64,000 nt of DNA, taken from contig CM043942.1 of NCBI GenBank assembly GCA_014529385.2, forward strand, positions 7,127,001 through 7,191,000, in the 5' to 3' direction. A program made the position numbers and the translations under genes. The notes beneath the pieces are model-generated. The model saw only the letters and a list, made by a program, of their open reading frames with translations, was not told the origin of the DNA and searched no databases. Origin of the DNA: Adiantum capillus-veneris (Eukaryota; Streptophyta; Polypodiopsida; Polypodiales; Pteridaceae). This document shows, one piece after another, positions 37,101 through 47,426 of the stretch. Within the stretch, counting starts at the first letter, position 1, and the number at the start of each line of letters is the position of its first letter.

Positions 37101-37960
37101 TATATGTCATTATAATAAGAGGAATTGGGTGCTAAGGTCCACCACTTGTCCAGCCTATAAGGTTATACCTTGAATGGTATTTTTTCTCACCACTTGTAAT
37201 GCCCATGACATGCTTTACATGGGGGTTTTGTTCCAAGGTTCACCACTTGTCCAAGCAAATTCTATTGAAACATAGAGAGAAACAAAGGTCCACCACTTTT
37301 CCAAGTTAGGCTCCATTGAAACATGGACCTTAATACCAAATTATTCCTAGTAGCATGAGTAATATTTTGTACATGGGGGGTTTGCATTCAAGGTCCACCA
37401 CTTGTCCAACGTACTTTTCCTAGTAGGTTTGGTCGCAAGATTCACCACTTGTCCACTCTATGTCATTATATTAATAATAATTGGGTGTTAAGGTCCACCA
37501 TTTTTCCAACCTATAAGGTTATATATTGAATGGTATTTTTTCTCACCACTTGTAATGTCCATGATATGTTTTACATGGGGATTTTGTTCCAAGGTCCACC
37601 ACTTGTCCAAGCTAAATCTGTTCAAACATAGAGAGAAACAAACGTGCACCACTTGTCCAAGGTAGGCTCCATTGAAACATGGAGAGAATGATGCTCCACC
37701 ATTTATCCAAGATAGACTCCATTGAAACATGGAGAGAAGTAAGCTCCACCATGTTTCCAAGATGCTAGAGTCCATTGAAATACCCAAAACCCCTGATACT
37801 TTGTACATGGGGGGTTTACATTCAAGGTCCACCACTTGTCCAACCTATTATCCCTAGTAGCATGAGTGGCTTGCTCTCAGGATTCACCACTTGTCCACTC
37901 TATATCATTATATTAAGAAAAATTGGGTTTCCATATCTAAATGGATCTTTGCTTAGATAA
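34151..37960 (-). repeat. Inverted satellite-family array
   Basis: The same monomer family as at 5-25 kb but reverse-complemented: cores appear as AAGGTCCACCACTTGTCCAA dozens of times. Monomers keep the 'ccactctatgtcattatatt' segment (the one missing in type B) and are diverged and unequal in length, like the old right edge at 22-25 kb. No gene is seen. Confidence 0.92.
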
Positions 37961-38265
37961 GTGGTAGACCTTGAGACCTAAATACCCATTCTACACTAGA
38001 GCATTGGTTAAGCCTTATACACTTCAAGAATACCTTTAACAACAAGTAGTAGTTATTAGTTGACTTAAGTCTAGTTGAACTCCATGGTATTGAGACTAAG
38101 AGAGAGTGTAGCATAAAAAAGAGTCAGGATTTTAATTTGACTTTCTTTCTATTAATGAGTAGATCATAGATGGATTTTGGTATCTAATAAAACCTTAGGG
38201 TAGACAATGTAAAACTCATGTCTATTGTTGTGTTTGCATTAAGTGTTCTTGTTCTTTAATTTCAG
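37961..38265. other. Spacer or intron before the second FCP1-like exon
   Basis: One plus-oriented degraded core near 37955, then unique AT-rich sequence ending GTTCTTTAATTTCAG at 38265, a good 3' splice site. Confidence 0.55.
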
Positions 38266-39041
38266 AACCATTACAGAAAAATGGATTGGCTATATGCTGG
38301 CATAAATTGAAGAAAACTATTGAATTACCCATCCAACCTCCTCCAAGACCTTGTCCAAGGAATGAATCACCTCCTTATCACCTACCACTTGCTTTCAAGG
38401 ACATCAAAAGAGTACTTATCTTGGATCTAGAGGGGTTACTTCTCAAGACAGTTGAAATGAAACATGGAGATTCTATGCCATCTTGGGCTCAACACATGCG
38501 ACTTGTGGAGGACAAAGATGAAGTTTATCATGTGGTGCAACCAGACGCACAAAGTTTTTTGGATTTTTGTGCTGAATACTTTGAGCTATGGATATGGAGT
38601 TGCTATAACTTAACAAGGGTGCAACGCATCACACAAAAGTGTTTTCCTGAGCAGTATACCAAGTTCAAGGTGTTTATGAGTAACAAAAATTGCCAAAATC
38701 CAAATATCATGTTAGGATTTACAAGGGTTTATCACAAAAATCTGAGTGATATTTGGAAGATATTTGAGGATTTGGATGCAAACAATACCTTAATTTTTGA
38801 TGACACTCCATATAGGGTGATGTGGAACATGCCAGGGACATATCTTATATTTCCAAAGATGTGGAGGCAAACTTCCGAGCAACTTCAAAACTTCTTGCAG
38901 AGAACCATAATTCCATGGTTGGTAGGATGGTTGTATGCAAGAGATAAGAGAGTCTATACATACAACACAATTGTAAATCAGTATAGTGATTCTGAGACAA
39001 ATTATGTCCTTGGTGTGTACTTGTCAACACGAAAGCATTGA
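38266..39041 (+). CDS. Second FCP1/NIF-type HAD phosphatase-like protein, terminal exon
   Basis: The exon opens after TTTAATTTCAG with two bases completing a split codon, then 257 codons to TGA at 39041. No ATG lies at its start, so upstream coding exons are missing from this call; none could be found that ends in the needed phase between 33.1 and 38.2 kb. The HAD domain covers nearly all of it: 'RVLILDLEGLLLKT' (motif I, codon ~53), 'LWIWSCYNLTRV' (motif II) and 'TLIFDDTPYR' (motif III, codon ~178). The second motif I aspartate is glutamate here, versus asparagine in the neighbour at 31899, so both depart from D-x-D. The neighbour shares the fold but little exact sequence, so this is not a fresh duplicate. 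It may be a gene of its own or the 3' part of a larger one. Activity is uncertain. Confidence 0.7.
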
Positions 39042-39160
39042 ATAAATATGGCTATAAGATGCCTTTTTTATTCTAGTGTGTATCTTTCAACATTTGTATA
39101 ATTTGATATAGTCTTTTTTTTTTTTTTAAAAGGTGTGTCAATTTTATGAACACTTGAATG

Positions 39161-39265
39161 GAGTGCACCCTACTCTAAGGGGACTTCAATGTACTATTGG
39201 AGTGCATCCTATTGTAAGGGGACTCTGATGTATTGCTAGAGTGCACCCAAATTTTTGGGGACTCA
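39161..39265 (+). repeat. 39-bp tandem repeat, three copies
   Basis: The phrase 'gagtgca' followed by 'aaggggact' or 'ttggggact' recurs at 39161, 39200 and 39239, exactly 39 bases apart, just after the FCP1-like gene. Confidence 0.85.
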
Positions 39266-39789
39266 TTTTTTATTTGATTGGGGCCTATGTTGGGTCATAT
39301 AGTAAAAGAAATTCATTTTTTGTCAATTCATATCGAGGTTGCATTTATTTGGAACTATGAAAGAATTGATGTTTGATGTCAAAATAAAACTTGTAAGTGT
39401 GGATCAGAGAATTCATGGACTTTAAATATGTGAGAGGGATCTTTTTCTTGGGCACAAATGTTTGCTTCAAGAATTTTGTCATTACATACTTTATGTGAAA
39501 GAGTTTTAGAACCTAAAAGACTTTGAAAACAAAACTATGGAATCTAAGTGCATGTATTCTTGAATGGCTTGAAAGTTGATGTATACATGCATGTCGCCTT
39601 GATGAAGATTTAGATCTGACAAGATGGAAAGATATAATTCTTGGACGTTACCTTTGTCAATTTGGTAATAACATATTTAACTTTCTTTTAATATGGGTGA
39701 AAATATATTATTATGTGCATTTGGAACCTAATTGCTTGACCTTCAAACCAAGATTCCTATGTTATTTTTTCATATACTTTTTTGTACTG
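39266..39789. other. Unassigned spacer
   Basis: AT-rich, no gene, RNA or repeat recognised. A weak plus-oriented phrase of the repeat family ('gaccttcaaaccaag') occurs near 39740. Confidence 0.5.
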
Positions 39790-39821
39790 AATTAAGATTG
39801 TGGATGCAAGGTCCACCACTT

Positions 39822-39975
39822 GTTCAAGCTAGATCTAAGAAAGTATATATACTGAGTCTTCAAACTAGTAAACCAAGGGAAGAGAGAAGCAGGGTCCATC
39901 ACTTGTCCAAGCTCATCTCTAGACAACATAGAGAGATGTTATGTCTACTAATTGTCCAATATAGTCATGGAGAAA
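39822..39975 (-). repeat. Array-edge sequence, copy 3 (inverted)
   Basis: Matches copy 2 at 34010-34150 closely ('gatctaagaaagtatata', 'gagtcttcaaactagta', 'ccaagggaagagag', 'gctcatctctagacaac'), and in reverse complement copy 1 at 25215. Similarity to copy 2 continues on both sides. Confidence 0.85.
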
Positions 39976-41200
39976 TGATAGAAGGTTGATCCACTTGTCC
40001 AACCTATCATCTCTAGTAAAATGGGAGGTTTGGCCTTAAGATTCACCATGTAACCAACATATACTTCATTGTATTATGAAGAGTAGAAAAGAAAAGCTCC
40101 ACCACTTGTCTAAGGTAGTTCCAAAATCAACATGGAGAGAAGAAAGCTTCACCATTTGTCCAAGATAGGTTCCATTAAAACATGGAAAACCTCATATATG
40201 TTGTACATGGAAGCTTTTTTCCAAGGTCCACCACTTGTCCAAGCTAGGATCCATTAAAACATGGATAGAAACAAGGCTCCACAACTCGTCCAACCTTTAT
40301 AGCTGCGAAGTGTACCGGTTGTCTAAACTAGGCATGGGAAAATAATAGAAGGTCCACCACTTATCCAATATATTATATCTAATAGCATGGGAGGTTTGGT
40401 CTCAAGATTTAGGAATTGGCTGACCTGTATTTCATTGTATTATGATGAATTTGGTTTTAAAGTCAACTACTTATCCAAGCTATAAGTTTATATCTTGAAT
40501 GGTATTCCTTCCCATCACTTAGAAAACCAATGATATGTTGTACATGGGAGGGTTTGTTACAAGGTCCACCACTTGTCCAAGATAGTTTCATTGAAACATG
40601 GATGAAGACAAGCTCCACCATTTGTTAAATCTAGACTCCATTGAAATCTAGAAAATCCATTCTATGTTGTACATGGGGTTTTTGTTTTAAGGTCCAACAC
40701 TTGTCCAAGCTAAGATCCATTGAAACATGGAGTAGAGAAACACTCCACCACTTGTCCAAGCTAGGCAACATTGATAGTAGTTGGTTTATTTTGAAGATCC
40801 ACCACGTGTCTAAGCTAACTCTATTGAAACATAGAGAGAAGCAAAGGTCCACCAACTATTCAAGCTAGGCTCCATTGAAACATGGACAGAAGCAAGCTCC
40901 ACCATTTCTCCAAGATAGACTCCATTGAAACATGGAGAGAATCAAAGGTCCACCATTTCTCCAATCCAAGATCTAGTTGTCCAACCTATAAGGTTATATC
41001 TTAAATGGTAATCTTTCTAATCACTTGGAATACCCATGATATGTTTTACATGGGGGTTTTGTTCCAAGATCACCACTTGTCCAAGCTAACTCTATTGAAA
41101 CATAGAGAGAAGCAAAGGTCCACCACTTGTCCAAGCTAGTCTCCATTGAAACAAGGAGAGAAGCAAGCTCCATCATTTCTCCAAGATAGGCTAGCATGGA
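39976..41200 (-). repeat. Second inverted satellite-family block
   Basis: Reverse-oriented cores (AAGGTCCACCACTTGTCCAA and variants) recur near 40225, 40560, 40690, 40745, 40850 and 41115. Its first 300 bases parallel 34151-34450 ('tcatctctagtaaaatgggaggtttggcc'), so the two inverted blocks are duplicates of one edge. Confidence 0.88.
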
Positions 41201-41930
41201 TAAGTGCACCTTGAAACCAACCTTCCTATGAGGCAATAGAGCATATGCTACATATTTTATGTATGCCCCATGCCTCAAATTAAGAAGTTATAGATTAGAA
41301 GTGGACCTTGCTTAAATGTCACATGCAATAAATTAAGGAAAAATAGCCAAGTGGATTGTATTCCTCAATGGATCCTTGCTTTCACAAGTTGTGAACCTTG
41401 AGTCACTTTTACATTAACTTGGACAAGTGGTGGACCTAGAAACCAAGCTCTCCATGTTGAGATAAGTTGTAGGTAGGACAGTAGAACATAGACAACGATA
41501 ATGGATGCAATATACTCCTCTCCTAATAATCCAATTGATTGAAACCATGATATTTTAGTTTTTTTCATTGTGTATTGTATGTGCATAAAGTGGAATGAGA
41601 CCTTAAGAAAACTCAAATTTTTGACAAAATCTCTATATTTTATACATGATATATTGAAAGTTGTCTAACCTGGGAATTGGGATTTTCCCACTTTACCTAA
41701 TATGGTCTTATAACATCTACTACACCCAGATACATTACGAAGAATGCGCCATGTCTAGTAGGAGTTTTAAGGACATAGCCTGTCTTAGGACAACAACATC
41801 CGCTACCAGGTGCTAGAATGCATGTAGACATGAGATACATTCCAAGATAATGATAACATCTAATAAACAAGCGATAGTACCAACTACAACGTATTATAAC
41901 AACTAAAGCAGGTACTACCCTTCGAAGAGA
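41201..41930. other. Spacer with a few plus-oriented cores
   Basis: Degraded cores in plus orientation return near 41205, 41385 and 41420. The rest is unique sequence with no recognised gene. Confidence 0.5.
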
Positions 41931-41937
41931 CAAAAGA

Positions 41938-42780
41938 TGAGAGAAACACATGGAACGGTGAGGTCGGTACAACCTCCACCTCCTACGTTTCAACCTGAAG
42001 AAATAAGGTACGAGATGGATAAAAGGACATTGCAGTTCATTATGTGAATAGAGGCTTAGCTAGGTCAGAGTCTATTTACAACCAAGAGGAATTGCAAGAA
42101 GAAGCTCCTCAACTAGAGATAGATTGTCAAAAAAATCATGGCAACCACTTGGTCAAACATTGTCCTCGGACGGAGATCACACAAGTAAATGCCTATTGTC
42201 TTGATTGTGGAGTCATTAATATGATCCCCAATTGTCCAGTATATCCAAACCGAGTCTTAAAGATCAAAACAAATGTTTCAGGAATCGTTCAACTACCGAG
42301 TAGCTTGGAAAATGAAAACATTGTACCAGTTCAAGTAGTTACAAGAGTGCAAGATCAAAAGGAAGCTGAGAACCCAGAGACAGAGAAAAAAAACAACTGA
42401 TGCGAGTCCAGAGACGGGTGAGCCAAAGACCGATGCACCTAGTCAAAAAACCAAGAGCAAACAAAATAGCTGGAAAGCTAGAAAGGCTAGAATGAAAGCA
42501 TGTAGGGAACAAGAGCAAAAAGCCCTAGCTGAGGAGCTTCCCCAAATCTAAAGAGAAGATAAGGTAACATGAGGAAATGGCTGCACCTTCTCTTACACAT
42601 ATGTCTCAAACTCCAGAAGAACCATCCACAGATAAGAAACCAAGAAGTGCTAGTTAAGGAGGATCAATGTTGTTCGAGAAGGTTAATAAGCCATTAGACG
42701 CCCTCCTAAAAGCCTATGAAACACGGCTCAAAAACAACCAAAGCCAACATAGGTGGATGACATATCCATATGCGGAACTC
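41938..42780 (+). pseudogene. Gag remnant with two zinc-knuckle-like motifs (Ty3/gypsy-type)
   Basis: Plus-strand fragments read, with frame breaks, as a gag C-terminal part. A short frame from 41938 ('VQPPPPTFQPEE') shifts near 42040 into a 118-codon frame holding 'CQKNHGNHLVKHC' and 'YCLDCGVINMIPNCPVYP', both knuckle-like cysteine clusters. After 42400 the frame is broken by stops, although a lysine-rich 'KARKARMKAC' phrase continues. Gag binds element RNA and forms particles. No capsid major homology region could be recognised. It is inactive. Confidence 0.5.
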
Positions 42781-42855
42781 GAAAAGGACATGCTTGAAAT
42801 GTGCAAGAAAATTATTTAAACAACCCAAGCTTTACTAGAACTAGGTGTTAAAACC

Positions 42856-43140
42856 ATGCAACTCCTTGACAGTGGAGCTAGTGTTGCCATCGCAACAAAA
42901 GAGGTCTGGAAAAAATGGGGAAAACCAGCAATGAGGGCTACTAGGATGAAACTGCATCTTGCAGACGGACACGCGGAAAGGACCATAGGACTCCTAGAAA
43001 AAGCAGTTGTTACTTCTTGTGGCATAGAATATGAGCAAACCTTTTCTATTGTTGACTTTGGTAAGAAGAACAACTATGATATCATTCTAGGAAGACCATT
43101 TATGAGACAATTGAAAATGGTCCAAGACTGGGGTTTATGA
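42856..43140 (+). pseudogene. Retropepsin-like protease fragment (Ty3/gypsy-type)
   Basis: The 94-codon frame has the aspartic protease signature 'LLDSGASVAIATKEVW' near its start and 'YDIILGRPFMRQL' near its end, as in gag-pol proteases of Ty3/gypsy elements. It is open upstream of its first methionine-like codon, so the start is arbitrary. It cuts the element polyprotein. It follows the gag remnant in the same orientation and precedes a spacer frame; no reverse transcriptase was recognised afterwards, so pol is missing or unrecognisably decayed. Confidence 0.7.
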
Positions 43141-43141
43141 C

Positions 43142-43549
43142 TATATCTACCTGAGACATATGGAAACCATGAGAAGGATAAATATGAAGGATCATAGTTA
43201 CAGGGATGTGACAAGAACACCTATGGAGGAGTTTGATTCTGCTAATGTAGCAGGATCAAAACTTCTAGCATGGTTGGGTAAGCCTAAAGAACTGTGGATG
43301 TGTGGAGCTTCGCAATGTGGAAGTTTAAAGCAAGAGGTTTATGGCTATATCTACCTGAGACATATGGAAACCATGAGAAGGATAAATATGAAGGACCATA
43401 GTTACAGGGATGTGACAAGAACACCTATGGAGGAGTTTGATTCTGCTAATGTAGCAGGATCAAAACTTCTAGCATGGTTGGGTAAGCCTACAGAACTGTG
43501 GATGTGTGGAGCTTCGCAATGTGGAAGTTTAAAGCAAGAGGAACACATC
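43142..43549 (+). repeat. 204-bp in-frame tandem duplication inside the gypsy-type remnant
   Basis: 'atggaaaccatgagaagg' recurs at 43160 and 43364, 204 bases apart, and the two copies differ at only a few positions (for example 'cctaaagaa' versus 'cctacagaa'). Since 204 is 68 codons, the frame continues through both. Confidence 0.92.
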
Positions 43550-44046
43550 CTAGAAGGGGAATTGAAGATAAGGATTATATCCCAGAACCCTTTCTTGAGG
43601 AAGCTTTAGAGCCACTTGAATGGGAACACATCTTGGCTACTCTGGCTGTGTGCACTATTCAAGACAATCTAGCAAAGTTTTGTGATGAAAATGGCTATGA
43701 TGTCGTTTCTTACTTTGTGGTGAGTGTGATCCGGGAAAACAAAGACGAAGAAGAAGATGAGTTCTACGACTCCGTAGAATACTCAGATCTTCAAGAAGAT
43801 ACCGACAACGGATATCTAGATGACTCAATAGGTGACAAGAACAAAACTTTAACTAAAATGCATGGTTTCATGATTGTAAACAATGTCACCGCTACAAAAA
43901 TAAAGTGCATCAAAAGTGAATTCCAGAATCCTTGGTGGAAACGCAACTGCAACAAGCATCCTCATACGTGGCTTCTATACATGAAGAAAAAACTCAACCA
44001 CAAAGAACACAAGTGGATACCAAATTTATCCCAAAAACAACATTAA
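43160..44046 (+). pseudogene. Gag-pol spacer region downstream of the protease
   Basis: A 149-codon frame (43160-43609) with a doubled 68-residue unit ('LWMCGASQCGSLKQE' in each) overlaps a shifted 182-codon frame (43498-44046) starting 'MDVWSFAMWKFKARG' type and continuing with 'DYIPEPFLEEALEPLEW' and an acidic stretch. The sense of the sequence passes from the first to the second frame near 43550, implying a one-base shift. No RT, RNase H or integrase motif is visible. It is probably linker sequence of the same element. Confidence 0.45.
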
Positions 44047-44769
44047 GAGCAAACAGACATCAACTTTCCATAACAAGCTAAAGCACAAAGGGAAAGGGCT
44101 AGATTGCAACCTTCCGGAGGATAGCAGCGAGACAATGATGATAGGCTTATGACATCCCCTACAAGAAACTCAGGTCATCACTGAACAATGAAGGCCAAAA
44201 GCAAAAAACAACAAGTCAAAGCCAAAAAGCAAAAAACAACAAGTCAAAGCCAAAAAGATTGACAAATCTGGATACCAAAGAGCCAGATTGGCCAAAAGCA
44301 GGTATGGATCAAGAACATGAAGATCTCTGATGAAAAATTACAAGATCCAACGCCAAAAGGAAAACAGTCAAAGTCTACAAGAACGCATAAGAAAATCCTA
44401 AAGTCACTAAATTTCACAAATTGAATTTGGGTTCCAAAGAAGTTGACTCAAGTACAAAAAGGTTAGGAGAAACGTTTAAATTATCAACTTCCAAAGTCTG
44501 AATATTGTCGCCAACCAAGCGTACAAGAGTTGAAGCGAAGGCTACTGAAGACTCACACAAAGACAAGGTGGATCCCAAAGAAGTCTCTTCAAACACAATC
44601 AAACCAGGGACAAGTATGGTTTCCCCTCGAGGGGTTCTCTGTTTGGTACCCCCCTTTATAATTGCACCCCCCGAGGGGTTCCCAAACGAGCAGCATCAAC
44701 AAAACAACTAGTAATCACAAAGAAGTGGGTCCCAAAGGAAACCAATAAACCTAATGTCATTGCACCATC

Positions 44770-44794
44770 AGGACGAATTATTTCAATTCGTCCT
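44770..44794. other. Perfect hairpin
   Basis: AGGACGAATT, a five-base loop (ATTTC), then AATTCGTCCT. No poly-T follows. The function is unknown. Confidence 0.6.
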
Positions 44795-45626
44795 ATGATT
44801 ACAATACAATTAAAAGAGATCACCAAAATTGTTACAACCTTCAATCAAGCAAAGGACACATGACCTTCAAAGAACATCACATTTCTTAGAATAGGAAGCC
44901 TCATCAGCAAATGCCAATAAGTAAATTGCTTATACCCACATCTTGCACATCATAGATCTTTTCCATGCATTGATTGTGTATGCATAGTAGGGCTACATTA
45001 CAAGACCTACATAGACAAAATTTTTGATTGCCCAAGCACAACACATACCCTTGGTGATACCCGATTGCCAAGGAGGACTCCAATAGGAGGGGGGGAAGCA
45101 TTCTAAATGCGGACCTAATATATGAATATTAGAGGGCAATGTTTTGCGGGTTGAATTGAATTTTTGCGTTTGATTTTGACGATTTTTTGACAAAATTCAG
45201 AGTATATGACCTCATAATATCGTTACAGGAGAAGTACGGGGACAAAAGCAATATATGAGCCCCTAGGGACATGTGTATAATGTACATATCATTTATAATT
45301 CTATTAGAATGATTTTGCTTTTTGAGTTGAGTTGATTTTTGGTTTTATTTTGTTTGAGATTTTCCAAAAAAAAGGAAAAATCCATAATCCAGATGAAGAA
45401 AAGACTGAAGAGATATTGAGCCGTACAAAGCAAAAAGAAGGTCCAAGAAAATGAGGAAACTTCATGAAGCATGTCTTAAAAGCCATACGCACAATGGGTA
45501 ATGTCAAAGGGAAGAAAAGAACATTGATCAGCCTTCGACTATAATAGAATGGTCATAAAAATTTGGGATGGACTACAAGGACAAAGGAAGTTTGTGATGC
45601 GACTAAACGAAAGCACCCATCAAGTG

Positions 45627-45631
45627 CAAAG
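45627..45631. repeat. Target-site duplication of the copia element, left (CAAAG)
   Basis: The same five bases follow the other LTR at 51144-51148. Confidence 0.9.
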
Positions 45632-45847
45632 TGAAGAGTGCGTGCGAGAGCGTGTGTGTGTGTGTGTGTGTGTGTGTGCAGCAATGGCGAAGAGAGGAGA
45701 CACAGGTTTGGGTGGACTCCAAACACAATAGTGTTAGGGTTATGAGTCCTTATTCTTTTATGTAGAATGAATGGTCAGTGTTAGTTCGCGGTAGTCTCCG
45801 GCCGCCCAACACTTAGGCGCGGCACATTGGGCTTTACCACCCCAACA
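45632..45847 (-). repeat. Copia 3' LTR
   Basis: Begins TGAAGAG, ends CAACA in plus orientation, and matches 50938-51143 along its length. It contains a (GT)n run at about 45651-45679 that is longer than in the partner LTR. Confidence 0.92.
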
Positions 45848-45861
45848 ACAAAACCTCCCAC
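45848..45861 (-). other. Polypurine tract of the copia element
   Basis: On the minus strand this reads GTGGGAGGTTTTGT, directly inside the 3' LTR, where plus-strand DNA synthesis is primed. Confidence 0.6.
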
Positions 45862-45998
45862 TTAAAGGACAATGTGCCTTTAAGCTGGGGTGACAATGTA
45901 CATATATATACAATACAGGTAGACAATGACCATGATCATCTACCCAATGCCCATGAGTGCCTGACAATGTGCAAACCGCTCTGAAGGTAAGCCCTTTG

Positions 45999-46604
45999 TT
46001 AGAAGATCAGCAGGGTTTTCAATGGTTTGAATCTTGGCAAGCTGAATCGCTTGTCCTCAAGCACCTCACGAATGAAGTGATACTTCACATCCACATGCTT
46101 TGTCTTTGCATGAAACACTGGATTCTTTGCCAATTGTATAGCACTTTGGCTATCACAATGTAACACAGGCATCTCAACATTGATTCCCAAGTCTCCCACC
46201 AGCCGACCAAGCCATATAGCTTCCTTGCAAGCTTCTGAAGCTGCAACATATTCAGCCTCTGTAGTAGACAAGGTAACACAATCTTGCAAATGAGATCGCC
46301 ATGAAACTGCACCTCCAGTGAATTCAAAAACATAGCTTGAAGTGGACCTTCTCTTGTCCAAGTCTCCTGCATAATCTGCATCCGTGTAACCAATTACACA
46401 TGCTTCCTTTCTTCCAAAGCAAATGCACATGTCTTTTGTACCATTCAAATATCGCATAACCCCTTTCACTGCCTTCCAATGTTTCTTGCCTGGATTTGAC
46501 ATATATCTGTTAACAACTCCCACTACAAAAGCAATATCAAGACGTGTAGCAATCATAGCATACATCAAACTCCCAACTGCAGATGAATAAGGCACTTGTG
46601 CCAT
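45999..46604 (-). pseudogene. Copia RNase H domain
   Basis: A 201-codon frame carries the copia RNase H features 'VVNRYMSNPGKKHWKAVKG', 'YTDADYAGDLDKRRSTSSY' and 'STTEAEYVAASEA'. It degrades the RNA strand during reverse transcription. It is cut off from the reverse transcriptase frame by a frame break near 46605-46640. Confidence 0.9.
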
Positions 46605-46640
46605 TTCAGTCTTTTCCTCTTCAGACTTAGGGCAATCATT

Positions 46641-47417
46641 TTAGAAAGTTTCACATATGGAGGCAATGGAGTACTCAATGCCTTCCCCTTCTCCATATTG
46701 AAATGCTTGAGTTTTAGCAATGTACTCAGATTGAGACAAATAGACCAATTTCTTGCATCTGTGTCGCTTAATGCACATGCCAAGGATATGGCTTGATTCA
46801 CCCATGTCTTTCATTTCAATGTTTGCATGTAACTCTGACTTCAAGGCTGAGATCTCATCCATGCATTTCCCGGCAATTAACATATCATCCACATAAAGGA
46901 CTAAAATTAGCAAACTACCATCATTAGCTCGCTTAGTGTAGAGGCAATGGTCCATATTGCTACGTTTGTAGCCTTGAGAGAGCATGAACGAGTAGAATTT
47001 ACGATACCACTCCCTTGATGACTGTTTTAAACCATAAAAAGTTTTTTCTAACTTACACACCAAGTCTTCATTGCCTTTCTGGCTGCTGCATATAAACTTC
47101 TTCTTGAAGATCACCATGCAAGAACGCCGTCTTAACATCCATCTGGTCAAAATCCATGTCGTCTTTAGCAACCAACACAAGTACACACCACAGAGTAGTC
47201 ATCTTGAAAACTGGAGAAAAGATCTCATCAAAGTCAATACCCTGCTCTGCTGCTTAAATCCTTTAGCAACAAGTCGTGCCTTGTACTTGGGTTTATTATC
47301 ATGAGGTGTAATTTTTTGCTTGTACACCCATTTGCATGGTAATGCCTTTTTACCTTTAGGCAACCGAACCAAATTCCAAGTTTGATTCTTATGTAACGAG
47401 TCCGTTTCTGATTGCAT
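46641..47417 (-). pseudogene. Copia reverse transcriptase domain
   Basis: Two minus-strand frames (47199-47417 and 46641-47186) form the domain. The first has 'NQTWNLVRLPKGKKALPCKW' and 'YKARLVAKGF', the second 'YGLKQSSREWYRKF' and the catalytic 'LYVDDMLIAG'. The frame changes near 47190-47230, so at least one frameshift breaks it. It copies element RNA to DNA. Confidence 0.92.
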
Positions 47418-47426
47418 AGCTTTCTC

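Larger units (their letters stand above)
44050..45631 (+). mobile_element. Non-coding tail of the gypsy-type remnant
   Basis: No credible gene. It includes a doubled 'gccaaaaagcaaaaaacaac' phrase near 44190-44255, a hairpin at 44770-44794 and a purine run 'aggaggggggggaag' near 45081-45096 that could be the element's polypurine tract, in which case the sequence after ~45097 would be its 3' LTR. The copia element sits in this putative LTR. This layout is inference. Confidence 0.4.

Noticed and set aside
34257-37835. Minus-strand frames of 60-115 codons such as that at 37488-37835
   Set aside because: They are translated copies of the inverted satellite monomers.
41697-41993. 98-codon minus-strand frame
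   Set aside because: No domain; it lies antisense to the start of the gag remnant and appears incidental.
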